Positions 42,032-50,550 of a DNA stretch of 64,000 nucleotides are shown here, piece by piece. This stretch comes from Perlabentimonas gracilis (GTDB lineage Bacteria; Bacteroidota; Bacteroidia; Bacteroidales; Tenuifilaceae), in the NCBI RefSeq assembly GCF_011174675.1, contig NZ_JAANIG010000025.1, forward strand, positions 1 through 64,000, in the 5' to 3' direction. The notes under the pieces are model-generated. The model saw nothing but the letters and a program-made list of their open reading frames with translations, did no database searches and was not told the origin of the DNA. The translations under genes and the position numbers were made by a program. Each line of letters begins with the position of its first letter. Within the stretch, counting starts at the first letter, position 1.

Positions 42032-42747
42032 CCCGCAACTTCAATATTAGCAGGAGGTATAAGGGGCTGGTTCTTGTACCTCAGGAATAGCTGAGCCACA
42101 GCCAACACATCCTTTTCGCAGTAGGTTACAATTCTATCCAAATCATTCTCGCGGTAGTATACGTCGGCAACCTGGCTACCATCAATATCATCCTTAGGGG
42201 TGGGGATGTTAAGTATTTGGGTTAGCAGGTTGAGGGATGTGTAGTGCTTGTAATCGCCAAATTTCCAAAGCTCCATGGTGTCGAGAAATCGAACCTCCCA
42301 AGGCTTTTTACCAGCAACATCTAGTATGCTAGGAATGTTGATTCCATTTACAAGCATCCTGCGGGCAATGTAGGGGAAGTCGAACTCCTTGCCGTTGTGT
42401 GCGCACAGGTTGGCCTGCGGCTTAGCCGCAAACTTTTCGAGCATATCGGCAAATTCAAGGAGTAGCTCAGCCTCGTTGTGGCCAGCAAAGGATTTGACCC
42501 TAAAAAAGGGTTGCCCCGATTTGTTTACAATTAGTCCAACGGAGATGCAGATAATCTTGCCAAACTCGGCGTAAATACCTGCCCTATTGTAAATCTCCTC
42601 GGGATTCTGGTTGTTGTCGGCAATTTTTGCGGCTTTCTTCTCCCAAAGTGTCTTTAGCCCTTCTGGAACCTCGCTAAAGCTGGCATGCTGGGGTACTGTT
42701 TCTATATCGAGAAAAAGAATATCCTCATTCCTTACTTGGTCGAGCAT
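42028..42747 (-). CDS. DnaQ-like 3'-5' exonuclease (DNA_pol_B_exo2 type)
   Basis: 239 residues; LFLDIETVP (Asp14, Glu16), CAHNGKEFDFPY and YCEKDVLAVAQ form the DEDDy-type metal site of the PolB-like exonuclease-2 family. It is a free-standing nuclease common in Bacteroidota; role in repair or RNA maturation unproven. Ends tail-to-tail with the hydrolase gene. Confidence 0.85.
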   Translation of the reverse strand: MLDQVRNEDILFLDIETVPQHASFSEVPEGLKTLWEKKAAKIADNNQNPEEIYNRAGIYAEFGKIICISVGLIVNKSGQPFFRVKSFAGHNEAELLLEFADMLEKFAAKPQANLCAHNGKEFDFPYIARRMLVNGINIPSILDVAGKKPWEVRFLDTMELWKFGDYKHYTSLNLLTQILNIPTPKDDIDGSQVADVYYRENDLDRIVTYCEKDVLAVAQLFLRYKNQPLIPPANIEVAG

Positions 42748-42768
42748 GGCTACAGATTTTAAGGTTTG

Positions 42769-43380
42769 CTATACGGATAGGTTCTTTTCAATAATTGTTG
42801 TTAGAATGTTTATGGCCACGGAGTTTTTTCCACCCTGTGGTACAATGATATCGGCATAACGTTTAGTAGGCTCAATGAACTGAAGGTGCATAGGTTTCAC
42901 TGTCTTTTCATATCGCTCAAGCACCTTGTTCACCGATCTGCCTCGTTCCACAATATCTCTTTGGATAACCCTCGCTAGCCTATCGTCGGCATCGGCGTCA
43001 ACATACACTTTGATGTCCATAAGTTCTCGCAGCTCGGGGTTGGTAAATACCAAAATTCCTTCAATTATCACGATATGCTTGGGCAATATGGTTACAGTTT
43101 CGGTAGCCCTTGTACATGTTAGGTACGAGTATATTGGCTGGTCGATGGGATTGCCTTTTTTTAGCTTGGCCACGTGATCAACAAGCAGTTCGAATTCAAT
43201 GGACGATGGATGGTCGAAATTAATTTCCTGCCGTTGTTCCAAAGGTAGGTGTGAGCTATCCTTGTAGTATGAATCCTGGGGAATTATAACCACCTCGCCC
43301 GGGGGCAGGCATCCTGTAATACGTTTAACCACAGTAGTTTTTCCCGATCCAGTTCCACCTGCTATGCCTACAATTAACAT
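42769..43380 (-). CDS. udk: Uridine kinase
   Basis: 203 residues; GGTGSGKT (8-15) Walker A, PQDSYYKD substrate site, FDHPSSIEF and the lid RDIVERGRS are standard for uridine/cytidine kinase. Salvages pyrimidine nucleosides. It lies 21 bases upstream of the exonuclease gene in the same direction and diverges from manA. Confidence 0.95.
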   Translation of the reverse strand: MLIVGIAGGTGSGKTTVVKRITGCLPPGEVVIIPQDSYYKDSSHLPLEQRQEINFDHPSSIEFELLVDHVAKLKKGNPIDQPIYSYLTCTRATETVTILPKHIVIIEGILVFTNPELRELMDIKVYVDADADDRLARVIQRDIVERGRSVNKVLERYEKTVKPMHLQFIEPTKRYADIIVPQGGKNSVAINILTTIIEKNLSV

Positions 43381-43402
43381 TATGCGATTTGAATTTAATG
43401 GT

Positions 43403-43418
43403 TAACTTTGTAAAGTTA
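43403..43418 (+). promoter_or_regulatory. Palindromic minus-7 region between udk and manA
   Basis: TAACTTTG (43403-43410) is a full minus-7 match on the plus strand and lies within the palindrome TAACTTT-GT-AAAGTTA (43403-43418), which could also be an operator for the divergent pair. Confidence 0.35.
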
Positions 43419-43522
43419 GTGTCTAAGGTAAGGGTAATTTTTAATATTTATTACCAGTACAATGAACAAATAGCATTGCAAGAATGCTATAAATGGCCAA
43501 AAATACAAATCTTTGCTTTAAT

Positions 43523-44503
43523 ATGATTTATCCCTTAAAATTTTCGCCTCAGCTTAAGTATCGCCTTTGGGGAGGCACCCGATTACGTGATGGCTTTGCC
43601 AAGGTTTATCCCGCAGGTATAGATAAATGCGGTGAGAGCTGGGAGCTGTCGGGTGTTGAGGGTAACCTTTCGGTTGTTGCCAATGGGTTCCTCGCTGGCA
43701 ATACTATTCAAGACCTCGTGGAGGTGTATATGGGCGATTTGGTGGGCGAAAAAAATTATCAGCAGTTTGGTGTTGAGTTTCCGCTGCTAATTAAACTTAT
43801 TGACACAACGGATTTTTTATCCATTCAAGTTCATCCCGATGATGAGATGGCCAAGCGTTTACATCACGCATTTGGGAAAACCGAGATGTGGTACATTATC
43901 GACAGCGAGGAGGACTCGAAAATTATTACAGGATTTAACCCCAAGATAAGCCGTGAGCAGTTTGAAAATCTTGTAAAGGAAGGAGGATTTGAAGAACACT
44001 TTAATTACGAACAGGTTAAGCCCGACGATTACTTTTACATCCCAGCTCGTAGCATGCACTCGCTGGGGAAGGGCATTACACTGCTCGAAATACAGCAAAC
44101 CTCCGATGTAACCTACAGGGTTTACGACTGGGGTAGGGTAGAACCCGATGGGAAACCCCGGGAGTTGCACACCGAGTGGGCAAAGGAAGCGATTGACTTT
44201 GATGCCGATCCAATTCCTCGTGAACATAGTCCGTTGGGGCTAAATCAGCCCCAAGAGCTAAAAAGCACACCCTACTTCTCAGTAAATAGGCTTGCTATCG
44301 ATAAGGAGATGGAAAGAGATTTTTTCGAGCTCGATACCTTTAGGATATATTTTTGTGTCGATGGCCATGCGAACGTATGCACCGCCGACAACGATGATGT
44401 GGTCATTAAAGCTGGTGAACTGGTGTTGATTCCAGCAAGTATCCAAAGTGCGGTTCTTAAACCTCAGCGCAACAGTAAACTGCTCGAGGTGTATATCAAG
44501 TAG
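43523..44503 (+). CDS. manA: Mannose-6-phosphate isomerase, class I
   Basis: 326 residues from the ATG at 43523 (MIYPLKFSPQLKYRLWGG is the usual N-terminus); the frame reaches back to 43493. SIQVHPDDEMAKR and the GKTEMWYII segment supply the Zn ligands and active site. Interconverts mannose 6-phosphate and fructose 6-phosphate for GDP-mannose or mannose use. Single gene. Confidence 0.9.
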   Translation: MIYPLKFSPQLKYRLWGGTRLRDGFAKVYPAGIDKCGESWELSGVEGNLSVVANGFLAGNTIQDLVEVYMGDLVGEKNYQQFGVEFPLLIKLIDTTDFLSIQVHPDDEMAKRLHHAFGKTEMWYIIDSEEDSKIITGFNPKISREQFENLVKEGGFEEHFNYEQVKPDDYFYIPARSMHSLGKGITLLEIQQTSDVTYRVYDWGRVEPDGKPRELHTEWAKEAIDFDADPIPREHSPLGLNQPQELKSTPYFSVNRLAIDKEMERDFFELDTFRIYFCVDGHANVCTADNDDVVIKAGELVLIPASIQSAVLKPQRNSKLLEVYIK

Positions 44504-44701
44504 GAGTGGTTGATACACTTGTATTCACATTTCGGAACTACTTACATTAAAAAGTGTTAAAAAAACGAAAAAATATTTCAATAGCTGAGCATTGTTAAGA
44601 CTAATGTAGGTGTAAGGCAAGGTTATTGTTTAACAAAAAATTCAAATATTTTTTATAATAACATAGTTACATATTGTATTTTTAAGTAATTTCAATCCTT
44701 A

Positions 44702-45286
44702 ATGGATAATATAATATACTTTATTAAATCTACTCTCTCTAGTGAGATGGCCACTAGTGGTTTCCCCTTGATATATAAGGGGGAGATGAACCACCAGATT
44801 ATGCGATCGTTCGCATTTATGGCCAACAGAAAGATTATAGAAAAGAACCTACCCACCTCAACCCGTAAGAGGGTGTTCCATATAATGATTGAATGTTTGC
44901 AGAATGTAACCAAGCATTCCGATGATTTTGACAAGAAGGACAAGCAGGTTGGAAACGGTCTCTTTATAATTGGACAGAATAAGGACTCGTTTTATGTAGT
45001 AACAGGGAACCTTGTGCAAAACGAAAAGATTAAAGCTTTAGAGGAGAGGCTAATAAAGATTAACCAGGCTAATTCCCAGGAGTTGAAAGACATATTCCTT
45101 AAGCAGATGATGGAGGGCCAGCTGAATGAGAAGGGGGGAGCCGGTTTGGGGTTAATTGATATTGCCCGCAAATCGGGACGTAAGCTTTTTTACCACTTTG
45201 TACCATTCGATAACCGTCGGCATTACTTCCTCCTAGCTGTTTCAATTCCCTTTGAGAATAGCACCAAGGCAAACCCCGACGAATAG
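44702..45286 (+). CDS. SiaB-family (DUF6272) HATPase-like protein kinase
   Basis: 194 residues; HIMIECLQNVTKHSDD is an N-box and EKGGAGLGLIDIARKSG a G-box of the GHKL ATPase fold, with no transmembrane or sensor part. This matches the SiaB-type kinases that in other bacteria phosphorylate a small SiaC partner. No SiaC- or SiaA-like gene is next to it here. Separate transcript after a 198-base gap. Confidence 0.75.
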   Translation: MDNIIYFIKSTLSSEMATSGFPLIYKGEMNHQIMRSFAFMANRKIIEKNLPTSTRKRVFHIMIECLQNVTKHSDDFDKKDKQVGNGLFIIGQNKDSFYVVTGNLVQNEKIKALEERLIKINQANSQELKDIFLKQMMEGQLNEKGGAGLGLIDIARKSGRKLFYHFVPFDNRRHYFLLAVSIPFENSTKANPDE

Positions 45287-45319
45287 CAAAAATCTTTGCA
45301 ATACTTTCAATGATTTTAC

Positions 45320-45327
45320 TAAATTTG
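45320..45327 (+). promoter_or_regulatory. Minus-7 box for the 45353 gene
   Basis: TAAATTTG, a full match to TAnnTTTG, with TTTG 21 bases upstream as a slightly distant minus-33 box, and 25 bases before the ATG. Confidence 0.5.
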
Positions 45328-45352
45328 CTTTTTGCATCGAAACAAAATTGTT

Positions 45353-46330
45353 ATGAGAAATATTTTTGCAACCCTAGCGCTAGCTGCTATCTCGATATCA
45401 CTTTTTGGGCAGCCCAAGGATGAGGAGAAGGAGCGCCAACGGATCGCCGAAAGCAACATAAAGACCATTACCCAGTGGACCCATCGGTTTTCGGGCGATA
45501 AGCCTAACCCCAATGGTTACAAAACCAGTATAACCCAGTACGATAAGAACGGCAACCCGGTCGAGATAATCAACTACCGCTCCAATGGCGAAATCTCGTC
45601 CCGGTTACTATACAAGTACAACAGCCAAAACCTTAGGACGGAGTATGTGATGTACCAACGCATTCATAGGCCTGAGCTGGAGGTTAGCTATAAGCAATCG
45701 TTTCACTACAACGATAAAGGGCTAAAAACTCACGAGGTGGTGTTCGACGGACAGGCAGGTTACCGTATAACCTACGAGTATTATCCAGATGATAACCTGA
45801 AGGAGATAGTAAAGTACGGCGCTGGCAACAGGGTTGACGAAAGGTGGGTGTATACCTATAAAGATAATATTCAGGAGATCAGCATATTTAAGCCCGATAA
45901 GGTTCTCTCATCGAGAATGCGTAAGGAGCACGATGAGCACTGGAACCTCCTTCGTGATATTCGACTCGACGATAAGGGGAACGAGCTCAAGCGAATTGTT
46001 AACAAGTTCGACGATAAGAATAGGCTTGTCGAAACAGCCGAGTACTACTCTGGCAACCTATCTAAGAAGCAGGAGTTCCGTTACAATAACCGCGACTTGG
46101 TTATCGAGATTATTCAGCATAAGCCCGATGGATCGAGCTTCACCCAATCGAAATATGAGTACGATGCCAACGGTAGCCTTGTGGAGGAGCGTTGGAGCGA
46201 AGGCGGAACTCAGGAGTTCTCGCATAAGCAGTCGCGATACAACACCGAGGGGAATGTGCTCGAAACCGATTCGTACTTTGCTCCCTACAGGTACAGGGTG
46301 CTGTATAAGTATACCTACGAGTATTTTTAA
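45353..46330 (+). CDS. Exported YD/RHS-like repeat protein
   Basis: 325 residues from ATG 45353, giving a signal peptide cleaved after L-F-G-Q; an upstream frame starts at 45332. The mature part consists of about ten repeats with the pattern Y-x-Y-D/N-x-x-G-x-x-x-E-x-x-x-Y (TQYDKNGNPVEIINY, FHYNDKGLKTHEVVF), like the beta-hairpin repeats of RHS/YD proteins. Probably a periplasmic or surface solenoid; no toxin domain. Confidence 0.7.
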   Translation: MRNIFATLALAAISISLFGQPKDEEKERQRIAESNIKTITQWTHRFSGDKPNPNGYKTSITQYDKNGNPVEIINYRSNGEISSRLLYKYNSQNLRTEYVMYQRIHRPELEVSYKQSFHYNDKGLKTHEVVFDGQAGYRITYEYYPDDNLKEIVKYGAGNRVDERWVYTYKDNIQEISIFKPDKVLSSRMRKEHDEHWNLLRDIRLDDKGNELKRIVNKFDDKNRLVETAEYYSGNLSKKQEFRYNNRDLVIEIIQHKPDGSSFTQSKYEYDANGSLVEERWSEGGTQEFSHKQSRYNTEGNVLETDSYFAPYRYRVLYKYTYEYF

Positions 46331-46396
46331 TTCAATCCAACTCTGCACAAAAAGGAGTCTAACCCCAGTGGTGGTTAGGTTATAATCTATTGAGTT

Positions 46397-46927
46397 ATGA
46401 TAAAAGAATTTAGTGGCTTTCAGCCAGTCGATCCATTTAAACTTAACGAAAATGTATTCGATCTGCTTGACAAGGAGTGGATGCTTATTACGGCAGGAGA
46501 CAAGGATCGATATAATACCATGACCGCATCGTGGGGAAGTTTTGGGTTCCTTTGGCGTAAACCCATCTCCATTATTTTTGTGCGTCCCCAACGCCATACC
46601 TACCAGTTTACTGAGGAGTTCGACACCTATACCCTTTCCTTTTTTGGCCACGGTAACTACCGAAAGGAGCTGTCGTTCTGCGGATCAAAATCGGGAAGAG
46701 ATTACGATAAGGCCAAGGAGACAGGGCTTTCGCCAATGATTACACCCACAAGTTCAATTGCATTTGAGCAGGCTCGGCTAATTATTGAGTGCCGTAAGCT
46801 GTATGCCGATGATATTAAACACGACTCGTTTATCGACAAGTTGATTGACGAGGAGATTTACCCTACTAAGGATCATCATCGATTTTATATTGGTGAGATT
46901 ACTGGATGCTACCAGAAGGTTGTGTAG
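46397..46927 (+). CDS. Flavin reductase family protein
   Basis: 176 residues; LLDKEWMLITAGDKDRYNTMTASWGSFG (split around Gly34) is the FMN-binding core of the flavin reductase/DIM6 family as found in Bacteroidota, where the protein is often of unknown partner. Probably an FMN-dependent reductase. Converges with the S4 gene with 19 bases between stops. Confidence 0.8.
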   Translation: MIKEFSGFQPVDPFKLNENVFDLLDKEWMLITAGDKDRYNTMTASWGSFGFLWRKPISIIFVRPQRHTYQFTEEFDTYTLSFFGHGNYRKELSFCGSKSGRDYDKAKETGLSPMITPTSSIAFEQARLIIECRKLYADDIKHDSFIDKLIDEEIYPTKDHHRFYIGEITGCYQKVV

Positions 46928-46946
46928 CTCTTTGGGTGGGGAAGAA

Positions 46947-47336
46947 CTAGTCCTGCGTATCCCTGATGTTATCGAGCGTTCGGCGTTCCTTCTTGGTGGG
47001 TCGTCCAGTGCCACGGGCTCTGTTGCCCTGGAAGGCTAAGAATCCGGGTTCCAGCTTAGCCAGTTCATCGGCGGGGGTGGTGTTCTCAAGGTAATCGGGA
47101 ACCAGCTTGGCTCCAATCCTACTTTTGGGAATATCCTTCACTACATACGAGTATACAACAGGCGGTTTTCTTACTGAAATTGTATCGCCAGCCTTCACCT
47201 CTTTCGATGGTTTTATCTCGGCATCGTTTACTCTTACTCGACCCTTTTTACACTCGTCGGTTGCTATGCTGCGCGTTTTGAAAATGCGGACAGTCCACAA
47301 CCACTTATCAATTCTAGCGGCAGATTCTGTGCCCAT
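46947..47336 (-). CDS. hslR: S4-domain RNA-binding heat-shock protein (Hsp15-like)
   Basis: 129 residues; RIDKWLWTVRIFKTRSIAT and KKGRVRVNDAEIKPSKEVKAGD form one S4 domain (5-65), with a basic tail. Hsp15 binds stalled 50S subunits that carry nascent chains. Last gene of the prs-ctc-pth-hslR order, seven bases after pth. Confidence 0.88.
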   Translation of the reverse strand: MGTESAARIDKWLWTVRIFKTRSIATDECKKGRVRVNDAEIKPSKEVKAGDTISVRKPPVVYSYVVKDIPKSRIGAKLVPDYLENTTPADELAKLEPGFLAFQGNRARGTGRPTKKERRTLDNIRDTQD

Positions 47337-47343
47337 ACCCAGG

Positions 47344-47907
47344 TTACTTCTTATTGAAAAAGTTCATGGTTCGCTCAATTCCAATGGTGCCAAAGCTAAA
47401 GATAATTTCTTTAGCTGCAAGGTAACGCTCGGGCAGAATTTCTTCCTCCTCGGGGGTCCACTCGCCAAGAACATACTGTACCTGCGAGCCCTTGGGGAAA
47501 TCTCCACCAATACCAAAACGTAGGCGGGCAAAATTTTGAGTACCAAGCGTCTCAATTATGTCGAAGAGCCCATTGTGGCCTCCGTCGCCACCCTTGGCCC
47601 TAAGGCGCAGGGTACCTATGGGTAGGGCAATATCGTCAACCACTACCAGCAGGTTTTCAATGGGAATCTTTTCGGTTTTTAGCCAGTAAGCTACGGCTTT
47701 ACCACTAAGGTTCATGTAGGTTGAAGGCTTAAGTAGCACGAAGGTTCGAGCCTTGTGCTTAACCTGGGTAACGTCACCGTAACGCTTAGGGCTAAAAACA
47801 GTATTGGACGCCTTTGCAAGTGCGTCCAATACCTTAAATCCGATGTTGTGGCGGGTATTGGAATATTCAGGTCCAATGTTCCCAAGGCCGGCAATCAAGT
47901 ATTTCAA
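47344..47907 (-). CDS. pth: Peptidyl-tRNA hydrolase
   Basis: 187 residues; [19 protein letters not shown] contains Asn10 and the catalytic His20, and [17 protein letters not shown] the conserved Asp. It recycles peptidyl-tRNA dropped from ribosomes. Lies 21 bases after the L25 gene. Confidence 0.95.
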   Translation of the reverse strand: MKYLIAGLGNIGPEYSNTRHNIGFKVLDALAKASNTVFSPKRYGDVTQVKHKARTFVLLKPSTYMNLSGKAVAYWLKTEKIPIENLLVVVDDIALPIGTLRLRAKGGDGGHNGLFDIIETLGTQNFARLRFGIGGDFPKGSQVQYVLGEWTPEEEEILPERYLAAKEIIFSFGTIGIERTMNFFNKK

Positions 47908-47928
47908 GATTGCAATATTTTACAGTTA

Positions 47929-48510
47929 CTACTTAGTTTCGGCGGCAGCAGCGGCAGCACCTCTAGCAGCCCTAGTAAGCTTAACGGTTGCAATAACAGT
48001 TGATTTTGGCTCAACAATATCAAACTTGTCGAACGAAAGCTCACTTACCAAGCGACTTTTTCCAAGACCCAACTCGGTTACATCAACCTCAATCATCTCG
48101 GGAAGATCCTTTGGAAAGCCACAAACCCTAAGTTTACGTGTGGTTAGAGTTAGTTTACCCCCCTGCTTAGCACCTTCGGCCGATCCGGTTAATTTAACGG
48201 GAAGGGCAACGGTTAGCTTCTTGTCATCGAATACCTGAAGTAGATCAAGGTGAAGGATTTTGTCAGTTACTGGATGAAACTGCATCTCCTTAACAATGGC
48301 CTTGTAGGCTTTGCCATCAACATTAAGATTGATGGTGTAAACATGAGGAGTGTAGATGATGTCTTTCAGCTCCCTTTCAACCAGGGTAACCATTAGGTTC
48401 TCTTTACCACCATAAACGATGGCAGGAACTCGCTCTTCTCTTCTAATTTGCTTTGCAAATTTTTTACCTGTTTCGGTTCTTACCGAACCATTCAAGCTAA
48501 TCTCTTTCAT
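47929..48510 (-). CDS. rplY: Ribosomal protein L25 / general stress protein Ctc
   Basis: 193 residues; the N-terminal L25 domain (LNGSVRTETGKKFAKQIR ... VPAIVYGGKEN) binds 5S rRNA, and a C-terminal Ctc (TL5) domain follows to about 175, with an alanine-rich tail. The minus-7 box at 48623-48630 would leave a leader of about 110 bases. Confidence 0.92.
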   Translation of the reverse strand: MKEISLNGSVRTETGKKFAKQIRREERVPAIVYGGKENLMVTLVERELKDIIYTPHVYTINLNVDGKAYKAIVKEMQFHPVTDKILHLDLLQVFDDKKLTVALPVKLTGSAEGAKQGGKLTLTTRKLRVCGFPKDLPEMIEVDVTELGLGKSRLVSELSFDKFDIVEPKSTVIATVKLTRAARGAAAAAAETK

Positions 48511-48622
48511 TGTTATTGTACTACGTTGTGTTAATAATCGACGCTACTCAGGACTGCCCCCTCGGTGTTAGCCAGCCCCCCATCGCGCCACTACTAATTT
48601 GGTTGAGGGGAAAATTGGGTTG

Positions 48623-48630
48623 CAAATATA
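48623..48630 (-). promoter_or_regulatory. Minus-7 box for the rplY-pth-hslR transcript
   Basis: Minus-strand TATATTTG, a full match to TAnnTTTG, 113 bases before the rplY start. Confidence 0.4.
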
Positions 48631-48669
48631 ATTACTTTTTTGCAAATATTAGCATTCAATGCTAGCTAG

Positions 48670-49614
48670 TTAGATTATGAATTTCTCGCTAATAGATTCG
48701 AAATTGTAAACCTTGTTTATCACATCGGCAAAGAGTTCGGCCACTGTTAGAACCTTAATCTTATCGGTGTTAGCTCCCTCTTTTAGGGGGATTGTATCGG
48801 TAACAACCAATTCGGTGATCGACGATTCGGCAATGCGATCGTAGGCTGGGCCCGAAAGAACGGGGTGTGTAGCAAAGGCGCGAACGCTTTTGGCCCCCTT
48901 GCTCATCATCATGTTGGCTGCAGCCGTAAGGGTTCCGGCGGTATCAACCATATCGTCCATTATTATAACATTCTTGCCCTCAACATCACCTATGGCGGTT
49001 AGGTCTCCCACCTGATTGGCCTTCTCACGGGTTTTATGGCAAATAATTAGCGAAGCATCAAGGAAGCGTGCGTATGCATTTGCTCTTTTTGCTCCGCCCA
49101 TATCGGGGGCGGCTATGGCAATATTATCAAGGTTTAGGTTTTTGATGTACGGAACAAAGATGGATGAGGCGTAAAGATGATCAACGGGAACATCAAAAAA
49201 GCCTTGAATTTGATCGGCGTGTAGGTCCATGGTCATCACTCTGTCTACCCCTGCAGCGCTTAGCAGGTTGGCTACCATCTTGGCGCCTATGGAAACACGT
49301 GGCTTGTCCTTGCGATCCTGTCTTGCCCACCCAAAGTATGGAATAACAGCAACCACCTTGTATGCCGATGCCCTGTGCGCTGCATCTATCATCAAAAGAA
49401 GTTCAAAAAGGTTATCCGAGGGTGGAAAAGTTGATTGGATAATAAATACGGTAGAACCTCTAACGGACTCGTCGAGGCATGGCTGAAATTCACCATCGCT
49501 AAAATCGGTTACGTACGACTTGCCCAGCGAACTTCCATAGTTGCGCGCAATCTCCTTTGCAAGGTACTCTGAGTTTCTTCCGGTGAAGAATTTTATGCAG
49601 TGTTGTTTGATCAT
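48670..49614 (-). CDS. prs: Ribose-phosphate pyrophosphokinase
   Basis: 314 residues from ATG 49614 (MIKQHCIKFFTGRNSEYLA); the frame extends to 49638. DLHADQIQGFFDVPVDHLYA is the ATP/Mg site and VIIMDDMVDTAGTLTAAA the PRPP loop. Makes PRPP for nucleotide, NAD, His and Trp synthesis. A TAAATTTG box lies at 49636-49643, which supports the shorter start. Confidence 0.94.
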   Translation of the reverse strand: MIKQHCIKFFTGRNSEYLAKEIARNYGSSLGKSYVTDFSDGEFQPCLDESVRGSTVFIIQSTFPPSDNLFELLLMIDAAHRASAYKVVAVIPYFGWARQDRKDKPRVSIGAKMVANLLSAAGVDRVMTMDLHADQIQGFFDVPVDHLYASSIFVPYIKNLNLDNIAIAAPDMGGAKRANAYARFLDASLIICHKTREKANQVGDLTAIGDVEGKNVIIMDDMVDTAGTLTAAANMMMSKGAKSVRAFATHPVLSGPAYDRIAESSITELVVTDTIPLKEGANTDKIKVLTVAELFADVINKVYNFESISEKFII

Positions 49615-49635
49615 GGGGTAGGTTTGTTTTGCGTG

Positions 49636-49643
49636 CAAATTTA
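49636..49643 (-). promoter_or_regulatory. Minus-7 box for prs
   Basis: Minus-strand TAAATTTG, a full match to TAnnTTTG, 22 bases before the chosen start. Confidence 0.45.
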
Positions 49644-49741
49644 AGTCAAATATGTAAATCGATAAAATTTATATTACTATTGTTTAGCAGAGTTTTTGCA
49701 AACTAAAATAGGGTTATTGGGTAATCCTGTTACATGCTGCG

Positions 49742-49780
49742 TTTAATAAAAAACCACCCAATCGGTATTTATGGGTGGTT
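49742..49780 (-). terminator. Intrinsic terminator after engB
   Basis: On the minus strand AACCACCCA pairs with TGGGTGGTT (49780-49772 with 49760-49752) and is followed by TTTTATT. Confidence 0.75.
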
Positions 49781-49806
49781 AGTGGCATTTCGAACATTAC
49801 ATCAAA

Positions 49807-50418
49807 CTATTTGGACTGCTCCTTAAGCAGCTTGTTTATGTCATCAATGTAGTTCAGTATCTCATCTCGCCCTGTTCGTGTTACGGCTGAGCTTATAAAA
49901 ATTTGCGGGAGTTCTTCCCAGCTCTCGTAAAGGTGCTTCTTGTACTGCATTAGCGATTCGTTTAGCTTGCTTGAGCTAAGCTTGTCGGCCTTGGTGAAAA
50001 CCAGAGCGAAGGGGATGCCGTTATTGCCTAACCAGTTAATGAACTCTGAGTCGATTGGCTGTGGCTTGTGGCGCGAGTCGATAAGCACAAAAAGGCAATG
50101 CAAGGATTCCCTCGATACGATGTACTGTTTTATCATCTCGGCAAAAACGGCTCGCTGCTTTTTCCCAGTTCGGGCATAGCCATAACCTGGCAAATCGACC
50201 AAGTACCATGACCCGTTAATATCGAAATGGTTAATCAGTTGCGTTTTTCCTGGTGTGCCCGAAACCTTGGCCAGGGCTTTCATCCCGGTTAGCATATTGA
50301 TAAGCGACGATTTACCCACGTTGGAGCGGCCAATAAATGCATACTCGGGCAATGTCGATTCGGGGCATTGTTTTACCTCGGGGCTGCTCTTTACGAATTG
50401 GGCTGAACGGATAATCAT
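49807..50418 (-). CDS. engB: Ribosome-biogenesis GTPase EngB (YihA/YsxC)
   Basis: 203 residues; GRSNVGKSS (30-38) is G1, LVDLPGYG G3 and TKADK G4 of the TrmE-Era-EngB GTPases. Needed for 50S subunit assembly. Single gene with a TACCTTTG box (50482-50489) and its own terminator. Confidence 0.95.
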   Translation of the reverse strand: MIIRSAQFVKSSPEVKQCPESTLPEYAFIGRSNVGKSSLINMLTGMKALAKVSGTPGKTQLINHFDINGSWYLVDLPGYGYARTGKKQRAVFAEMIKQYIVSRESLHCLFVLIDSRHKPQPIDSEFINWLGNNGIPFALVFTKADKLSSSKLNESLMQYKKHLYESWEELPQIFISSAVTRTGRDEILNYIDDINKLLKEQSK

Positions 50419-50481
50419 CTCTGTTGATATTAATTCTACTTACATAGGTATGAAGCAGAACGATTAGCGCAACATACGATG

Positions 50482-50489
50482 CAAAGGTA
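50482..50489 (-). promoter_or_regulatory. Minus-7 box for engB
   Basis: Minus-strand TACCTTTG, a full match to TAnnTTTG, 64 bases before the start. Confidence 0.45.
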
Positions 50490-50550
50490 GTAAAAGTATT
50501 GATTATCGTTGTTTCGCTTGTGCGGCTGGCTGTTTGATATGGCCAAAATG

